Source: DSBG01 sp049975365 (GTDB taxonomy: Bacteria; Desulfobacterota; Desulfomonilia; UBA1062). From it: DNA of 64,000 nucleotides. Shown piece after piece: positions 26,222-34,640 of the stretch (its first letter is position 1; each line of letters opens with the position of its first letter). Location: NCBI GenBank assembly GCA_049975365.1, contig JBNGDS010000002.1:1-64000 (forward strand), written 5' to 3'. The translations under genes and the position numbers were made by a program. The notes beneath the pieces were generated by a model. The model saw nothing but the letters and a program-made list of their open reading frames with translations, had not been told where the DNA came from and made no database searches.

Positions 26222-26886
26222 CCCTCGCCTCCCGCTTCCTCGATAAGGGACCCCCTGTCCAGGTGTACGACCCGTGCGTACTCCAGGAGAGGATCTTCCT
26301 TGTGGCTGGCAAGGACAATCGTCATGCCTTTCTTGTGAAGCTTGAAGAACATGTTCATCATGTACCTGGTCAACTCTTCATCCAGGCTTCCGAACGGTTC
26401 ATCGGCCAGGAGGATATCCGGGTCGTGAATCATTGCCCTGACCAAAGCGAGACGCTGTCGCTCTCCCCCGGATAAATCACCTGCACGTTCATAGACCTTG
26501 TGCTGGAGACCTACCCACTTGAGCAGTCTCCAGACACGGCTGCGGACATACACGTGAGACTTTCCCAGAATCTCGAGAATGATGGCGGCATTGCTGTACA
26601 CTGTCCAGTCATCGATGAGCCGGTAATCCTGAAAGATGAATCCCGTGTGTCGTCGGATCGCCTGCAGGCTGGGCCTGTCAAGGGATTGAATGTTCCGGTC
26701 ATGAATATACACCGATCCCTGCGTCGGTTGCTCCATGCCGAAGATCAGCTTGAGAAGGGTGCTCTTTCCCGCCCCGGAAGGTCCGAGAACAAAGCAGAAC
26801 TCTCCTTTTTCTATACGCAGTGAAACATCCCTCAGGGCGTATACCGTATCGTGATAGACCTTTGTTACGTTCTCGAGAAGTATCAT
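26218..26886 (-). CDS. ftsE: cell division ATP-binding protein FtsE
   Basis: 222-residue ABC ATPase starting MILLENVTKVYHDTVYALRDVSL as FtsE does. Walker A GPSGAGKST, Q-loop GFIFQDYRLIDDWTVYSN, signature LSGGERQRLALVRAM, Walker B ILLADEPFGSLD and switch His in LASHKEDPLL. It powers FtsX at the septum. First gene of the ftsE-ftsX-envC-ctpA-yibQ run. No clear Shine-Dalgarno and no leaderless-type -10 is visible upstream; 160 bp separate it from the XRE gene, with nothing recognised between. Confidence 0.95.
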   Translation of the reverse strand: MILLENVTKVYHDTVYALRDVSLRIEKGEFCFVLGPSGAGKSTLLKLIFGMEQPTQGSVYIHDRNIQSLDRPSLQAIRRHTGFIFQDYRLIDDWTVYSNAAIILEILGKSHVYVRSRVWRLLKWVGLQHKVYERAGDLSGGERQRLALVRAMIHDPDILLADEPFGSLDEELTRYMMNMFFKLHKKGMTIVLASHKEDPLLEYARVVHLDRGSLIEEAGGEG

Positions 26887-27047
26887 GTCCGTCCACAGTC
26901 ACATGTCAGGAGGGGTTGCTTCCCTGAACACTCACCAGGATCCCTCTGGCGCCCTGTAATCTGGAATCTCTGATACATACAGCAGGAGGAGGGCCCTGTT
27001 CTCACCGGGGAAGTTGTCATCAGTGAGAACCCTCATCCCGCACGAGC

Positions 27048-27479
27048 TTACAAGAATCGTGATTTGATCGACATGAGCAGATCAATGTCTGCGGAAATGT
27101 AGTCAATGTTCCGTGCCAGGGCTGGATTGTCCTCGCACAGCGCTGCACAGTCGACCATAAGCTGCTGGAGTTCCGAGACCTCACGATCAATGAGCGAGAG
27201 GATCCTGGATACATGAATCTCATCCAGCTGTATGCTCTCCTCGCCCTGAATCATGTCTTTTTCTGAACCCTTGGTCCTCGTCTCCTGGACGATCGTACCG
27301 AGAAGTTCATCCGGACTCACATCAAGGGCTCCTGCAAGCTTTGAAATCACTTTCCTGCTCGGCCTCTTCGGTGGAGTGGCCTCATACAGGGAAATGGTCT
27401 TTGCAGAAACCCCGCTCATTGAGGCCAGTTTTCCCATGGTCAACCGCCTGGATTTGCGTAACTCCCTCAAGGTCTTCAC
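27048..27479 (-). CDS. XRE-family HTH transcriptional regulator
   Basis: 143 residues from GTG 27479, which has GGGAGG 7-8 nt upstream; a longer frame to 27521 lacks such a site. Residues 2-58 are a Cro/CI helix-turn-helix (LRELRKSRRLTMGKLASMSGVSAKTISLYE ... KVISKLAGALDVSPDELLG). The C-terminal half is acidic and helical (IHVSRILSLIDREVSELQQLMVDC) without a known ligand domain. It diverges from the flagellar operon beginning with flhB and could regulate it or itself (inference). A weak promoter, ATGACA-N16-TAGTAT, lies around 27530-27560. Confidence 0.78.
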   Translation of the reverse strand: MKTLRELRKSRRLTMGKLASMSGVSAKTISLYEATPPKRPSRKVISKLAGALDVSPDELLGTIVQETRTKGSEKDMIQGEESIQLDEIHVSRILSLIDREVSELQQLMVDCAALCEDNPALARNIDYISADIDLLMSIKSRFL

Positions 27480-27667
27480 GTAAAAACCTCCCATCGCATC
27501 CGTATTCTGTTCCGGTGTCACCCTCTGCTGATACTATGTTACACAAAATTCCTGTCATGTATAGTTCAAAAAACCGCTAAAACCCGCTCTCTTCCAGGCT
27601 GTTCTGCATACTTCACGTGTCCTTTGGCAGGCACTAGGGGACGTTTTCCCCCAGGGCACGTATCAGC

Positions 27668-27683
27668 TGGTACGATTTTCGCA
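27668..27683 (+). promoter_or_regulatory. possible sigma-54 promoter of flhB
   Basis: TGGTACGATTTTCGCA fits TGGCACG-N4-TTGCA with two changes and exact GG-N10-GC spacing. The predicted start would be 27694, one base before the flhB ATG, so the message would be leaderless; that is unusual and lowers confidence. Confidence 0.4.
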
Positions 27684-27694
27684 AAACAGACCGC

Positions 27695-28771
27695 ATGGCA
27701 AAGGAGAACGAGAACGGCCAGGAACGTACCGAACAACCTACCGGGAAACGAATCCAGGACTCGCGAGAAAAGGGGCAGGTATGTAAGAGCAACGAGGTTT
27801 CCACCTCGCTCCTGTTCCTCGGGAGCCTGCTGTGCTTCTACTTCTACATCCCCTCCGTCGCCTCAAAACTCGGCGCTATCGTGACATCATACCTGAACAA
27901 CACCACGATGTGGGATGGGTCCAGAGACGGCCTCGTGTCCATCTTCCAGAAGGGTGTTCTCGAACTCGCCGTACTCGTCCTGCCCATCCTGGTCGTCTTC
28001 CTCGTCATCGGTCTTGCGTCAAATTTCATACAGATCGGGTTTGTCATCAGCGGTGAACCCATAAAACCAAAACTCTCGAAGTTGAACCCTCTCAAGGGCT
28101 TCAAGAACAAGTTCTTCTCCCTGAGAGGCCTGGAAATGCTCATCAAAACGCTTGTCATCCTCCTCGTCATCGTGTGGGTCTCGTACCGGGCCATCAAAAG
28201 GGAGCTGCCGGTATTCCCTCCCCTCATCGATTGCGACGTAGGCGTCATTGTTTTGACATATTTTCGCTCCATTCTCACGCTGTTGTGGGATGTCCTGTGG
28301 ATCTTTGTCATCATCGCCATCGCGGACTATACGTTTCAGAAATGGCACTATAAACAAGATCTCATGATGACGAAGCAGGAAATCAAGGATGAATTCAAAC
28401 ATATCGAGGGAAACCCCCTCATAAAGAGCAGAATCCGCTCAATTCAGCTTCACATGGCCAGGAGACGGATGATGAGGGAGGTGCCCAAGGCCGATGTGGT
28501 CATCACCAACCCAACCCATGTGGCAGTGGCCTTGCAATACGAACGGGGCAAGATGATCGCCCCGGTTGTCGTGGCAAAAGGAGCAGGTTTCGTGGCAGAA
28601 AAAATCAAGGATATCGCCCGGTCTTCTTCCGTACCCCTTGTGGAGAACAAGCCACTGGCTCGCGCGCTCTTTGCGGGAGTCGACATCGGGGCGAGTATCC
28701 CGGAGCAGTGGTACAAGGCCGTGGCCGAGATCCTCGCATACGTCTACCGCCTCAAGTCAGGAGTGCACTAA
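27695..28771 (+). CDS. flhB: flagellar export switch protein FlhB
   Basis: 358 residues. N-terminal GQERTEQPTGKRIQDSREKGQV is the FlhB signature, followed by four membrane helices and a cytoplasmic domain with the autocleavage site N272-P-T-H275 in VVITNPTHVAVAL. FlhB gates the flagellar type III export apparatus and switches substrate class after self-cleavage at this site. Length and conserved VENKPLARALF near the end are normal. First gene of the flagellar operon; its stop abuts the flhA ATG. There is no Shine-Dalgarno before the ATG. Confidence 0.96.
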   Translation: MAKENENGQERTEQPTGKRIQDSREKGQVCKSNEVSTSLLFLGSLLCFYFYIPSVASKLGAIVTSYLNNTTMWDGSRDGLVSIFQKGVLELAVLVLPILVVFLVIGLASNFIQIGFVISGEPIKPKLSKLNPLKGFKNKFFSLRGLEMLIKTLVILLVIVWVSYRAIKRELPVFPPLIDCDVGVIVLTYFRSILTLLWDVLWIFVIIAIADYTFQKWHYKQDLMMTKQEIKDEFKHIEGNPLIKSRIRSIQLHMARRRMMREVPKADVVITNPTHVAVALQYERGKMIAPVVVAKGAGFVAEKIKDIARSSSVPLVENKPLARALFAGVDIGASIPEQWYKAVAEILAYVYRLKSGVH

Positions 28772-30841
28772 ATGGAGCAAAAACTGCCAGTCTCACTGTC
28801 TTTCTCCCGGCATATCGCCAGCGACCTCTTCATGGCATGCGGGGTTCTCGTTGTCCTCTTCATTGTCCTGGTTCCGCTCCCGACCTTTATCCTCGATATC
28901 CTGTTGACCTTCAGCATCACCATCGGGGTCATCATTCTCATGGTGAGCATGTACACCACCAACCCGTTGAATTTCTCAGTTTTCCCTTCTCTCCTTCTCG
29001 TGGTTACACTCTACCGCCTTGCACTCAATATCGCGTCCACCAGGATCATTCTCCTCCACGGATCAGAGGGGGAACTCGCAGCAGGACGGGTCATCAACAC
29101 CTTTGGCCAGTTCGTGGTGGGCGGCAGCTATGTTGTAGGTCTCGTCGTCTTCTCGATCTTCGTACTGATCAACTTCGTGGTCATCACCAAGGGTGCAACC
29201 CGCATCGGTGAGGTCACGGCCAGGTTCACCCTCGATGCCATGCCGGGGAAACAGATGGCGATCGATGCAGACCTGAATGCCGGGATGATCACCGAGGACG
29301 AAGCACGCAGGAGGAGGGAACACATCGGTCGGGAGGCTGAATTCTACGGCGCGATGGACGGTGCCACAAAGTTCGTCAGGGGAGATGCCATTGCCGGGAT
29401 CGTCATCACCTTCATCAATATCATCGGCGGGATCGTCATCGGGGTCCTGCAGAACGACATGGCATTCAAAGACGCACTGACCACCTATACCACCCTGACC
29501 ATTGGAGACGGTCTCGTATCTCAGATCCCGGCGCTCATCATATCCTCTGCAGCCGGCATCGTTGTGACCCAGTCCGCGGCAGACAAGTCCATCGGGAAAC
29601 AGCTCTCCGAACAGCTCTCGTTCCAGCCCATGGCCCTGTTCACCGCTGCGGTGATCATATTCAGCTTCGGGCTGGTACCAGGAATGCCGCATTTCGCATT
29701 CCTGACCATTGCCCTCCTCATGGGAACGGTTGGATGGATCAGCCTCAGATTCAAGCAGGAGGAGGAAGAGGAAGAGCAGCCGGAGGTGAGAGATGATGTA
29801 TCGCCCGAGGCCCTTCTTCCGGTGGACATCCTCGAGTTCGAGGTCGGGTATGCCCTCATACCCCTGGTCGATGCATCACAAGGAGGGGAACTGCTCACAC
29901 GGATCAAAGGGATGAGGAGATCAGTGGCCGCTGAACTGGGGATCATCGTACCCCCCATCCACGTGCGCGATAATCTTGAGCTCAAGCCAAACGAGTACAA
30001 GCTCATGCTCAAGGGCTCAGAGATCGCCCGTTCAGAGGCAATGGCCGACAGGCTCCTGGTGCTGAACCCAGAGGAAGTGGAGACGGATATCCCGGGTATC
30101 CCTGTCAAAGAACCTGCTTTCGGACTCCCGGCGCTCTGGATCAAGAAGGCGGACAGCGAACGGGCGCAGCTTGCCGGTCTGACCGTGGTGGACAGCGCCA
30201 CCGTGATCGCTACACACCTTACCGAGGCCATCAAGAAGAATGCCCATGATCTCCTGGGGAGACAGGAACTCCAGTCCATCCTGGATACGGTGTCAAAAAC
30301 CCATCCCAAGGTAATCGAAGAACTCATTCCGGGGATACTTCCCGCAGGTGTCGTACTCCGTGTCCTGAGGAATCTCCTCAAGGAAAAGGTCTCCATCAAG
30401 AACATTTTGACTATCATGGAAACCCTGGCGGATTTCGGTCCCATGACAAAGGATCCGGATATTTTGACGGAGTATGTCAGACAAGCCCTCATGCGTGTGA
30501 TCAGCACACCGTTCATCCAGAACAGCTCGATCTCCGTACTGGCTCTGGACCCTTCTCTGGACGGCCTCATCTCGAACTCGATCCAGCACACGGAGCATGG
30601 TTCGTATCTTGCATTAGATCCGGACAAATCCCAGAAGATACTGATGACATTGAACAAGGAGGTAAACAGCGTGGGCAAGCAAGGAATGGTTCCCATCCTG
30701 CTCACATCACCGGTCAGCAGATCATACGTCAAACGGCTTTCCGAACGGTACATGCCCGAGCTCGTGGTGCTCTCGCACAATGAGATACCTCCCGAGGTGA
30801 CCATTAAGAATATGGGGATGGTGAGAATCGATGCAAATTAG
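28772..30841 (+). CDS. flhA: flagellar export pore protein FlhA
   Basis: 689 residues: about eight membrane helices in the first 320 residues, the conserved FHIPEP-type loop (GEVTARFTLDAMPGKQMAIDADLNAGMITEDEARRRR) and a long cytoplasmic domain that docks chaperone-substrate complexes (LGRQELQSILDTVSKTHPKVIEELIP). An acidic linker (EEEEEEQPEV) joins the halves. FlhA forms the nonameric ring of the export gate. The final 11 bp overlap flhF. Length matches the family. Confidence 0.97.
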   Translation: MEQKLPVSLSFSRHIASDLFMACGVLVVLFIVLVPLPTFILDILLTFSITIGVIILMVSMYTTNPLNFSVFPSLLLVVTLYRLALNIASTRIILLHGSEGELAAGRVINTFGQFVVGGSYVVGLVVFSIFVLINFVVITKGATRIGEVTARFTLDAMPGKQMAIDADLNAGMITEDEARRRREHIGREAEFYGAMDGATKFVRGDAIAGIVITFINIIGGIVIGVLQNDMAFKDALTTYTTLTIGDGLVSQIPALIISSAAGIVVTQSAADKSIGKQLSEQLSFQPMALFTAAVIIFSFGLVPGMPHFAFLTIALLMGTVGWISLRFKQEEEEEEQPEVRDDVSPEALLPVDILEFEVGYALIPLVDASQGGELLTRIKGMRRSVAAELGIIVPPIHVRDNLELKPNEYKLMLKGSEIARSEAMADRLLVLNPEEVETDIPGIPVKEPAFGLPALWIKKADSERAQLAGLTVVDSATVIATHLTEAIKKNAHDLLGRQELQSILDTVSKTHPKVIEELIPGILPAGVVLRVLRNLLKEKVSIKNILTIMETLADFGPMTKDPDILTEYVRQALMRVISTPFIQNSSISVLALDPSLDGLISNSIQHTEHGSYLALDPDKSQKILMTLNKEVNSVGKQGMVPILLTSPVSRSYVKRLSERYMPELVVLSHNEIPPEVTIKNMGMVRIDAN

Positions 30842-31904
30842 GACCTACACCGCAGCCTCCATGAAAGATGCCCTCTCTCAGGTCAAGACCGAGTTGGGAA
30901 GCGATGCCGTCATCATCTCTACCAGAGAGGTTTCTGACGGGAGTTACGGCATATTGACGAAGCCGATGATTGAAGTGGTCGCAGCGATCGATTACGACGC
31001 CGGCCTCTACAAAACGCATATCAGACCTCTCAGACCGACACCGGTCCTTTCCGCAGAGATGCCCACTCCCACCACCGGGGGAGCACCTCCGGGCGGGATC
31101 TCAGACGAGATCATCGAACTGAAGAAGATGATGAAGGAACTCATTGCCCACACAGGGGCCAAGAGACACCATGATAACCCTCTCAGAGAGCGGCTCCTCT
31201 CCCGGGGTATCCGGGCAAATCTCGTCGACCTCCTCTTGAGCAAGCTCGGCGAAAAATCTGATGTCACATCCATCAGGGAACTCCTCACACAGCTCATCCG
31301 TACCGCGGATGCACCGGATGATACAGTCTGGGCATTTCTCGGAACGACCGGGGTGGGCAAGACGACGTCCATTGCAAAGATCGCTGCAACCTCTGTGCTC
31401 AATGAGGGGAAACGGGTTGCCCTCATCACCCTGGACACCTACCGCATCGGGGCAGTGGACCAGGCTCGCACCTACGCCAAGATTCTGAATATCCCGTTCA
31501 TCTCCGTGACCACTGCATCAGAATTCAAAGATGCACTCTCCCACTTGAGGAGTATGGACAGGATCCTGGTGGACACCATGGGCAGATCACCATTCTGCGA
31601 TGACTACATCCTGCAGCTCAAGGGGTATTTCGAGGGAGTCGATGCATGCAGGTTTCTCCTCATGCCGGTGGCAACCCGGGACAGGGAGATGGACAGCATC
31701 ACCAAGAGCTTTTCGAAGCTTGACATCAGAAGCATGATATTCACCAAGGCCGACGAGGCGAGCTCGTTCGGGTCGATGATCACACACAATCTTCTCTTCC
31801 GGACACCTATATCCTACATCACCACCGGCCAGCGGGTCCCGGAGGATATCGAGCCGGCAACAGCCTCCACGATCGTTGAGCTGTGCCTCGGAGACATGAC
31901 ATGA
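30831..31904 (+). CDS. flhF: flagellar biosynthesis SRP-like GTPase FlhF
   Basis: 357 residues beginning MQIRTYTAASMKDALSQVKTELG, the FlhF B-domain start; a Pro-rich linker follows, then the N and G domains of SRP-type GTPases: LGTTGVGKTTSIAKIA (G1), LITLDTYRIGAVDQARTYAKI, ILVDTMGRSPF (G3) and TKADEASSFG (G4/G5). FlhF sets the pole where the flagellum is built, with FlhG as GTPase activator. It overlaps flhA by 11 bp and flhG by 4 bp. Confidence 0.95.
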   Translation: MQIRTYTAASMKDALSQVKTELGSDAVIISTREVSDGSYGILTKPMIEVVAAIDYDAGLYKTHIRPLRPTPVLSAEMPTPTTGGAPPGGISDEIIELKKMMKELIAHTGAKRHHDNPLRERLLSRGIRANLVDLLLSKLGEKSDVTSIRELLTQLIRTADAPDDTVWAFLGTTGVGKTTSIAKIAATSVLNEGKRVALITLDTYRIGAVDQARTYAKILNIPFISVTTASEFKDALSHLRSMDRILVDTMGRSPFCDDYILQLKGYFEGVDACRFLLMPVATRDREMDSITKSFSKLDIRSMIFTKADEASSFGSMITHNLLFRTPISYITTGQRVPEDIEPATASTIVELCLGDMT

Positions 31905-32803
31905 AAGATCAGGCACACACCTTGAGAAAACTGTTCGAGCAGGGAAAAGATCCGATCCAGACCCAGGTCCTGTCCGTGACATCCGGAAAAGGCGGAGTCG
32001 GGAAAACCACCATCGTGGTCAACATGGCAGTCATCATGGCCAGGAAAGGGAAAAAAGTCCTGGTCCTCGACGCCGACCTGGGGCTTGCGAATGTCGACGT
32101 GATGTTGGGCCTGACCCCGAAACGCACCATCAAGCACGTCCTCGACGGTCAGTGCCTGCTCGAAGACATCATCCTGGAAGGCCCCGAGGGCATACTGATC
32201 ATCCCGGCATCATCGGGGATCCAGGAACTCGTCGACCTGACTCCCGAACAGCAGCTCTGTCTGGTGAATTCCCTGGACTACTTCGATACCGATATCGACT
32301 ACATGATCATCGATACCGGGGCAGGCATATCCAAGAACGTTATGTACTTCAATGCCGCTGCCCAGCGTGTGATCGTGGTCGTCAACTCCGAGCCCACGGC
32401 CATCACGGACGCATACGCGCTCATCAAGGTTCTCAGAAGGAAATATGGGGTGAGACGGTTTGACCTCATCATAAATACCGTCAGATCAAAGCTGGAGGGA
32501 GATCAGGTGGCGGAAAAACTATCTATGGTATGTGAGAGGTTTTTGGGGGATGTAGCCCTGGAGATGCTCGGGTCGATTCCATATGACGACACCATCACCG
32601 AGTGCATCAAAGGGCAGAAGGCAGTTGTCGGGGTCAACCCGACCGGGGAAACGTCCAGGAGACTCGGCCGCATTGTGACGCGCCTGGATAAGAGCTCACG
32701 CCTTCAGACGAACGGGAATCTCCAGTTCTTCCTGAGAAGAATGCTGGTCAATCACGTGAAAGGGTCGAATTATGCAGGACATCGCATACACGGAACTTAC
32801 TGA
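31901..32803 (+). CDS. flhG: flagellar number regulator FlhG (MinD-like ATPase)
   Basis: 300 residues from ATG 31901, which overlaps the flhF stop (ATGA) and has GGAG 8 nt upstream. Residues 1-20 hold the Gln-containing N-terminal segment DQAHTLRKLFEQG that in FlhG stimulates FlhF. The ATPase has deviant Walker A SGKGGVGKTT, LVLDADLGLANVDVMLGL and YMIIDTGAGIS. FlhG/FleN limits flagellum number. Standard position after flhF and before fliA. The C-terminus overlaps fliA by 32 bp. Confidence 0.94.
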   Translation: MKDQAHTLRKLFEQGKDPIQTQVLSVTSGKGGVGKTTIVVNMAVIMARKGKKVLVLDADLGLANVDVMLGLTPKRTIKHVLDGQCLLEDIILEGPEGILIIPASSGIQELVDLTPEQQLCLVNSLDYFDTDIDYMIIDTGAGISKNVMYFNAAAQRVIVVVNSEPTAITDAYALIKVLRRKYGVRRFDLIINTVRSKLEGDQVAEKLSMVCERFLGDVALEMLGSIPYDDTITECIKGQKAVVGVNPTGETSRRLGRIVTRLDKSSRLQTNGNLQFFLRRMLVNHVKGSNYAGHRIHGTY

Positions 32804-33545
32804 GGCGCAGAAACTCAACCCGAAGATCAGGGCAAAGATCATCAATGAGTTTTCCCCGCTGATCAAGTACATTGCCAGCCGCATTGCAATCCGACTCCCC
32901 CCCCATATCGATCTCAATGATCTGATTAATGTAGGCGTCATCGGACTCATGGATGCCATAGAAAAGTTTGATGCGAGCAAACAGATAAAGTTCAAGACCT
33001 ATGCAGAATTCAGGATTCGCGGTGCCATCCTCGACGAACTCAGGTCCATGGACTGGGTTCCCCGTTCCGTCAGGCAGAAGGCGAAGAAAGTGGAAGATGC
33101 CTACTCAAGACTGGAATTTCACCTGGGAAGACCGGCCAGTGACGAGGAAGTGGCTCAGGAGATGAACATCGATCTCGAATCGTTCTATAAGCTGCTGTCC
33201 GAAACCTCATCTGTTTCCCTGCTGAGCCTGGACGATCTGGGCGAAGACGACACGGATCTCTCGAAGAGGAATCTCCTGGAATACATCATTCAGGACGAAA
33301 AGGACTGGCCATCACATAAACTGCGATTTGCAGAAATCCGCGACATGGTTGCCAAAGCGATCATCTCGCTGCCTGAAAAAGAGCGGATGGTCATCTCGTT
33401 GTACTACTACGATGAACTCACCATGAAGGAAATCGGACATGTACTGAAGTTCACCGAGTCCAGGGTATCGCAGATCCACACCAAAGCTATTCTCAGGTTA
33501 CGTTCGAAAATGCAGAAGATCTTTAAGGAGGTCTCCGTCGTCTAA
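32772..33545 (+). CDS. fliA: flagellar sigma factor sigma-28 (FliA)
   Basis: 257-residue sigma-70-family factor of the FliA/WhiG class: region 2 (YIASRIAIRLPPHIDLNDLINVGVIGLMDAIEKFDASKQIKFKTYAEFRIRGAILDELRSMDWVPRSVR), region 3 and region 4 with MKEIGHVLKFTESRVSQIHTKAILRLR. It directs late flagellar and chemotaxis genes. It overlaps flhG by 32 bp, a tight arrangement common in this operon. No FliA-type promoter was recognised within the window. Confidence 0.95.
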   Translation: MQDIAYTELTEAQKLNPKIRAKIINEFSPLIKYIASRIAIRLPPHIDLNDLINVGVIGLMDAIEKFDASKQIKFKTYAEFRIRGAILDELRSMDWVPRSVRQKAKKVEDAYSRLEFHLGRPASDEEVAQEMNIDLESFYKLLSETSSVSLLSLDDLGEDDTDLSKRNLLEYIIQDEKDWPSHKLRFAEIRDMVAKAIISLPEKERMVISLYYYDELTMKEIGHVLKFTESRVSQIHTKAILRLRSKMQKIFKEVSVV

Positions 33546-33595
33546 AGATTTGGTGAGCGGAATTCGAAGAAAAGAAAAATACCTTGGAGGAGTCT

Positions 33596-33979
33596 ATGGC
33601 TCTTGACAAGAACATGAAGGTCCTGATCGTTGACGATTTTTCAACCATGAGAAGGATCGTGAAGAATATCCTCAGGCAGCTCAACTTCACCAATATTCTC
33701 GAGGCAGATGACGGCTCCACGGCTCTGGATGTCCTGCAGAGGGAGAAGATCGATATTGTCGTATCCGACTGGAACATGCCAAAGATGACCGGACTTGAAC
33801 TCCTCAAGGCCATGAAGTCTGATGATGCACTGAAGCACATCCCCTTCCTCATGGTCACTGCCGAGGCACAGCAGGAGAATATCATCGAGGCCGTGAAATC
33901 AGGGGTAAGCAACTATATCGTCAAACCGTTTACCGCTGAGACCCTGGGTCAGAAGATCAGCCAGATCTTCACCAAGTAG
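33596..33979 (+). CDS. cheY: chemotaxis response regulator CheY
   Basis: 127-residue single receiver domain. The start at 33596 has GGAGG 5 nt upstream. Seen: acid pocket Asp13-Asp14 in VLIVDDF, phosphoacceptor Asp58 in VVSDWNMP, the Thr in MVTAEA, and Lys in YIVKPF. The SDWNMP and GVSNYIVKPF segments are close to enteric CheY, which binds FliM to reverse the motor. It lies between fliA and a fliL-like gene; no cheA, cheW or receptor gene is in the window. Confidence 0.92.
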   Translation: MALDKNMKVLIVDDFSTMRRIVKNILRQLNFTNILEADDGSTALDVLQREKIDIVVSDWNMPKMTGLELLKAMKSDDALKHIPFLMVTAEAQQENIIEAVKSGVSNYIVKPFTAETLGQKISQIFTK

Positions 33980-33987
33980 GAGCACAG

Positions 33988-34593
33988 GTGTCTGAGTTGT
34001 CCGGAAAGAAGGCCGAACTCGACAAAGACGGCATTGCCTTTGAGCATGGCGGGAAGGCCGAACTCGACAAAGACGGGATCAGCCTCGAAGAGGGAGGAGA
34101 ACAGCATCACCCCCTCGAAAACGAGGGCGTGACCGGTGATCCCGATGAGGAGCCGAACCGTGAACATCCAAGGGCGAGGATCACAGGTCTCCTGATTTCT
34201 CTGGTCGCAGTCGTGATAGCCGGTGGGGTCTTTGCTCTCTTTCTGCTGCTCCCTAAAGAGGAGCCTGAACCCATACCCGAGTCGAGGGTCCTCCCTCCCG
34301 CGAAGATCTTCGTGTACGAGGGGGATGTCATCCTCGATCCCTTCATGATTCTCTATGAACCCACAAGCGAACACCAGACCGGGATTCTCATCGCACAGAT
34401 GAGTCTCCAGGCTGAACCGGACATGGTCCCGAATGTATACAGGAATATATTCGATATGCGGACCATTATCTACACGAGGCTCTCGGAGAATATCGACATC
34501 TATTCAAAAAATGAGCTTGCCGAGATGATCAGACACGACCTGGAGCAGTACTCCATCCGGGATGTTGCCTTTATTCAGTTCGACATGCGGTGA
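33988..34593 (+). CDS. FliL-like flagellar membrane protein with tandem repeat
   Basis: 201 residues from GTG 33988 (AGGAG upstream). A 15-residue repeat KAELDKDGI appears twice at residues 8-37, encoded by two 45-bp units. One membrane helix (ITGLLISLVAVVIAGGVFALFLLL, about 65-88) leads to a periplasmic domain with features of FliL (ILDPFMILYEP, VYRNIFDMRTIIYTRLSE, LAEMIRHDLEQYSIRDVAFIQFDMR). FliL binds stators and supports motor torque. The assignment rests on layout and context; similarity is moderate. Confidence 0.68.
   Translation: MSELSGKKAELDKDGIAFEHGGKAELDKDGISLEEGGEQHHPLENEGVTGDPDEEPNREHPRARITGLLISLVAVVIAGGVFALFLLLPKEEPEPIPESRVLPPAKIFVYEGDVILDPFMILYEPTSEHQTGILIAQMSLQAEPDMVPNVYRNIFDMRTIIYTRLSENIDIYSKNELAEMIRHDLEQYSIRDVAFIQFDMR
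34009..34098 (+). repeat. two tandem 45-bp units inside the fliL-like gene
   Basis: Units 34009-34053 and 34054-34098. The first 23 bases of each are identical (AAGGCCGAACTCGACAAAGA then CGG), after which they diverge, though the protein pattern (GI-x-x-E-x-GG) stays similar. They encode a charged, probably disordered cytoplasmic leader. Confidence 0.85.
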
Positions 34594-34640
34594 GATGAGC
34601 GATCACAGAGGCGAAGAAAGAACCTGTGGATGGGAGGATC

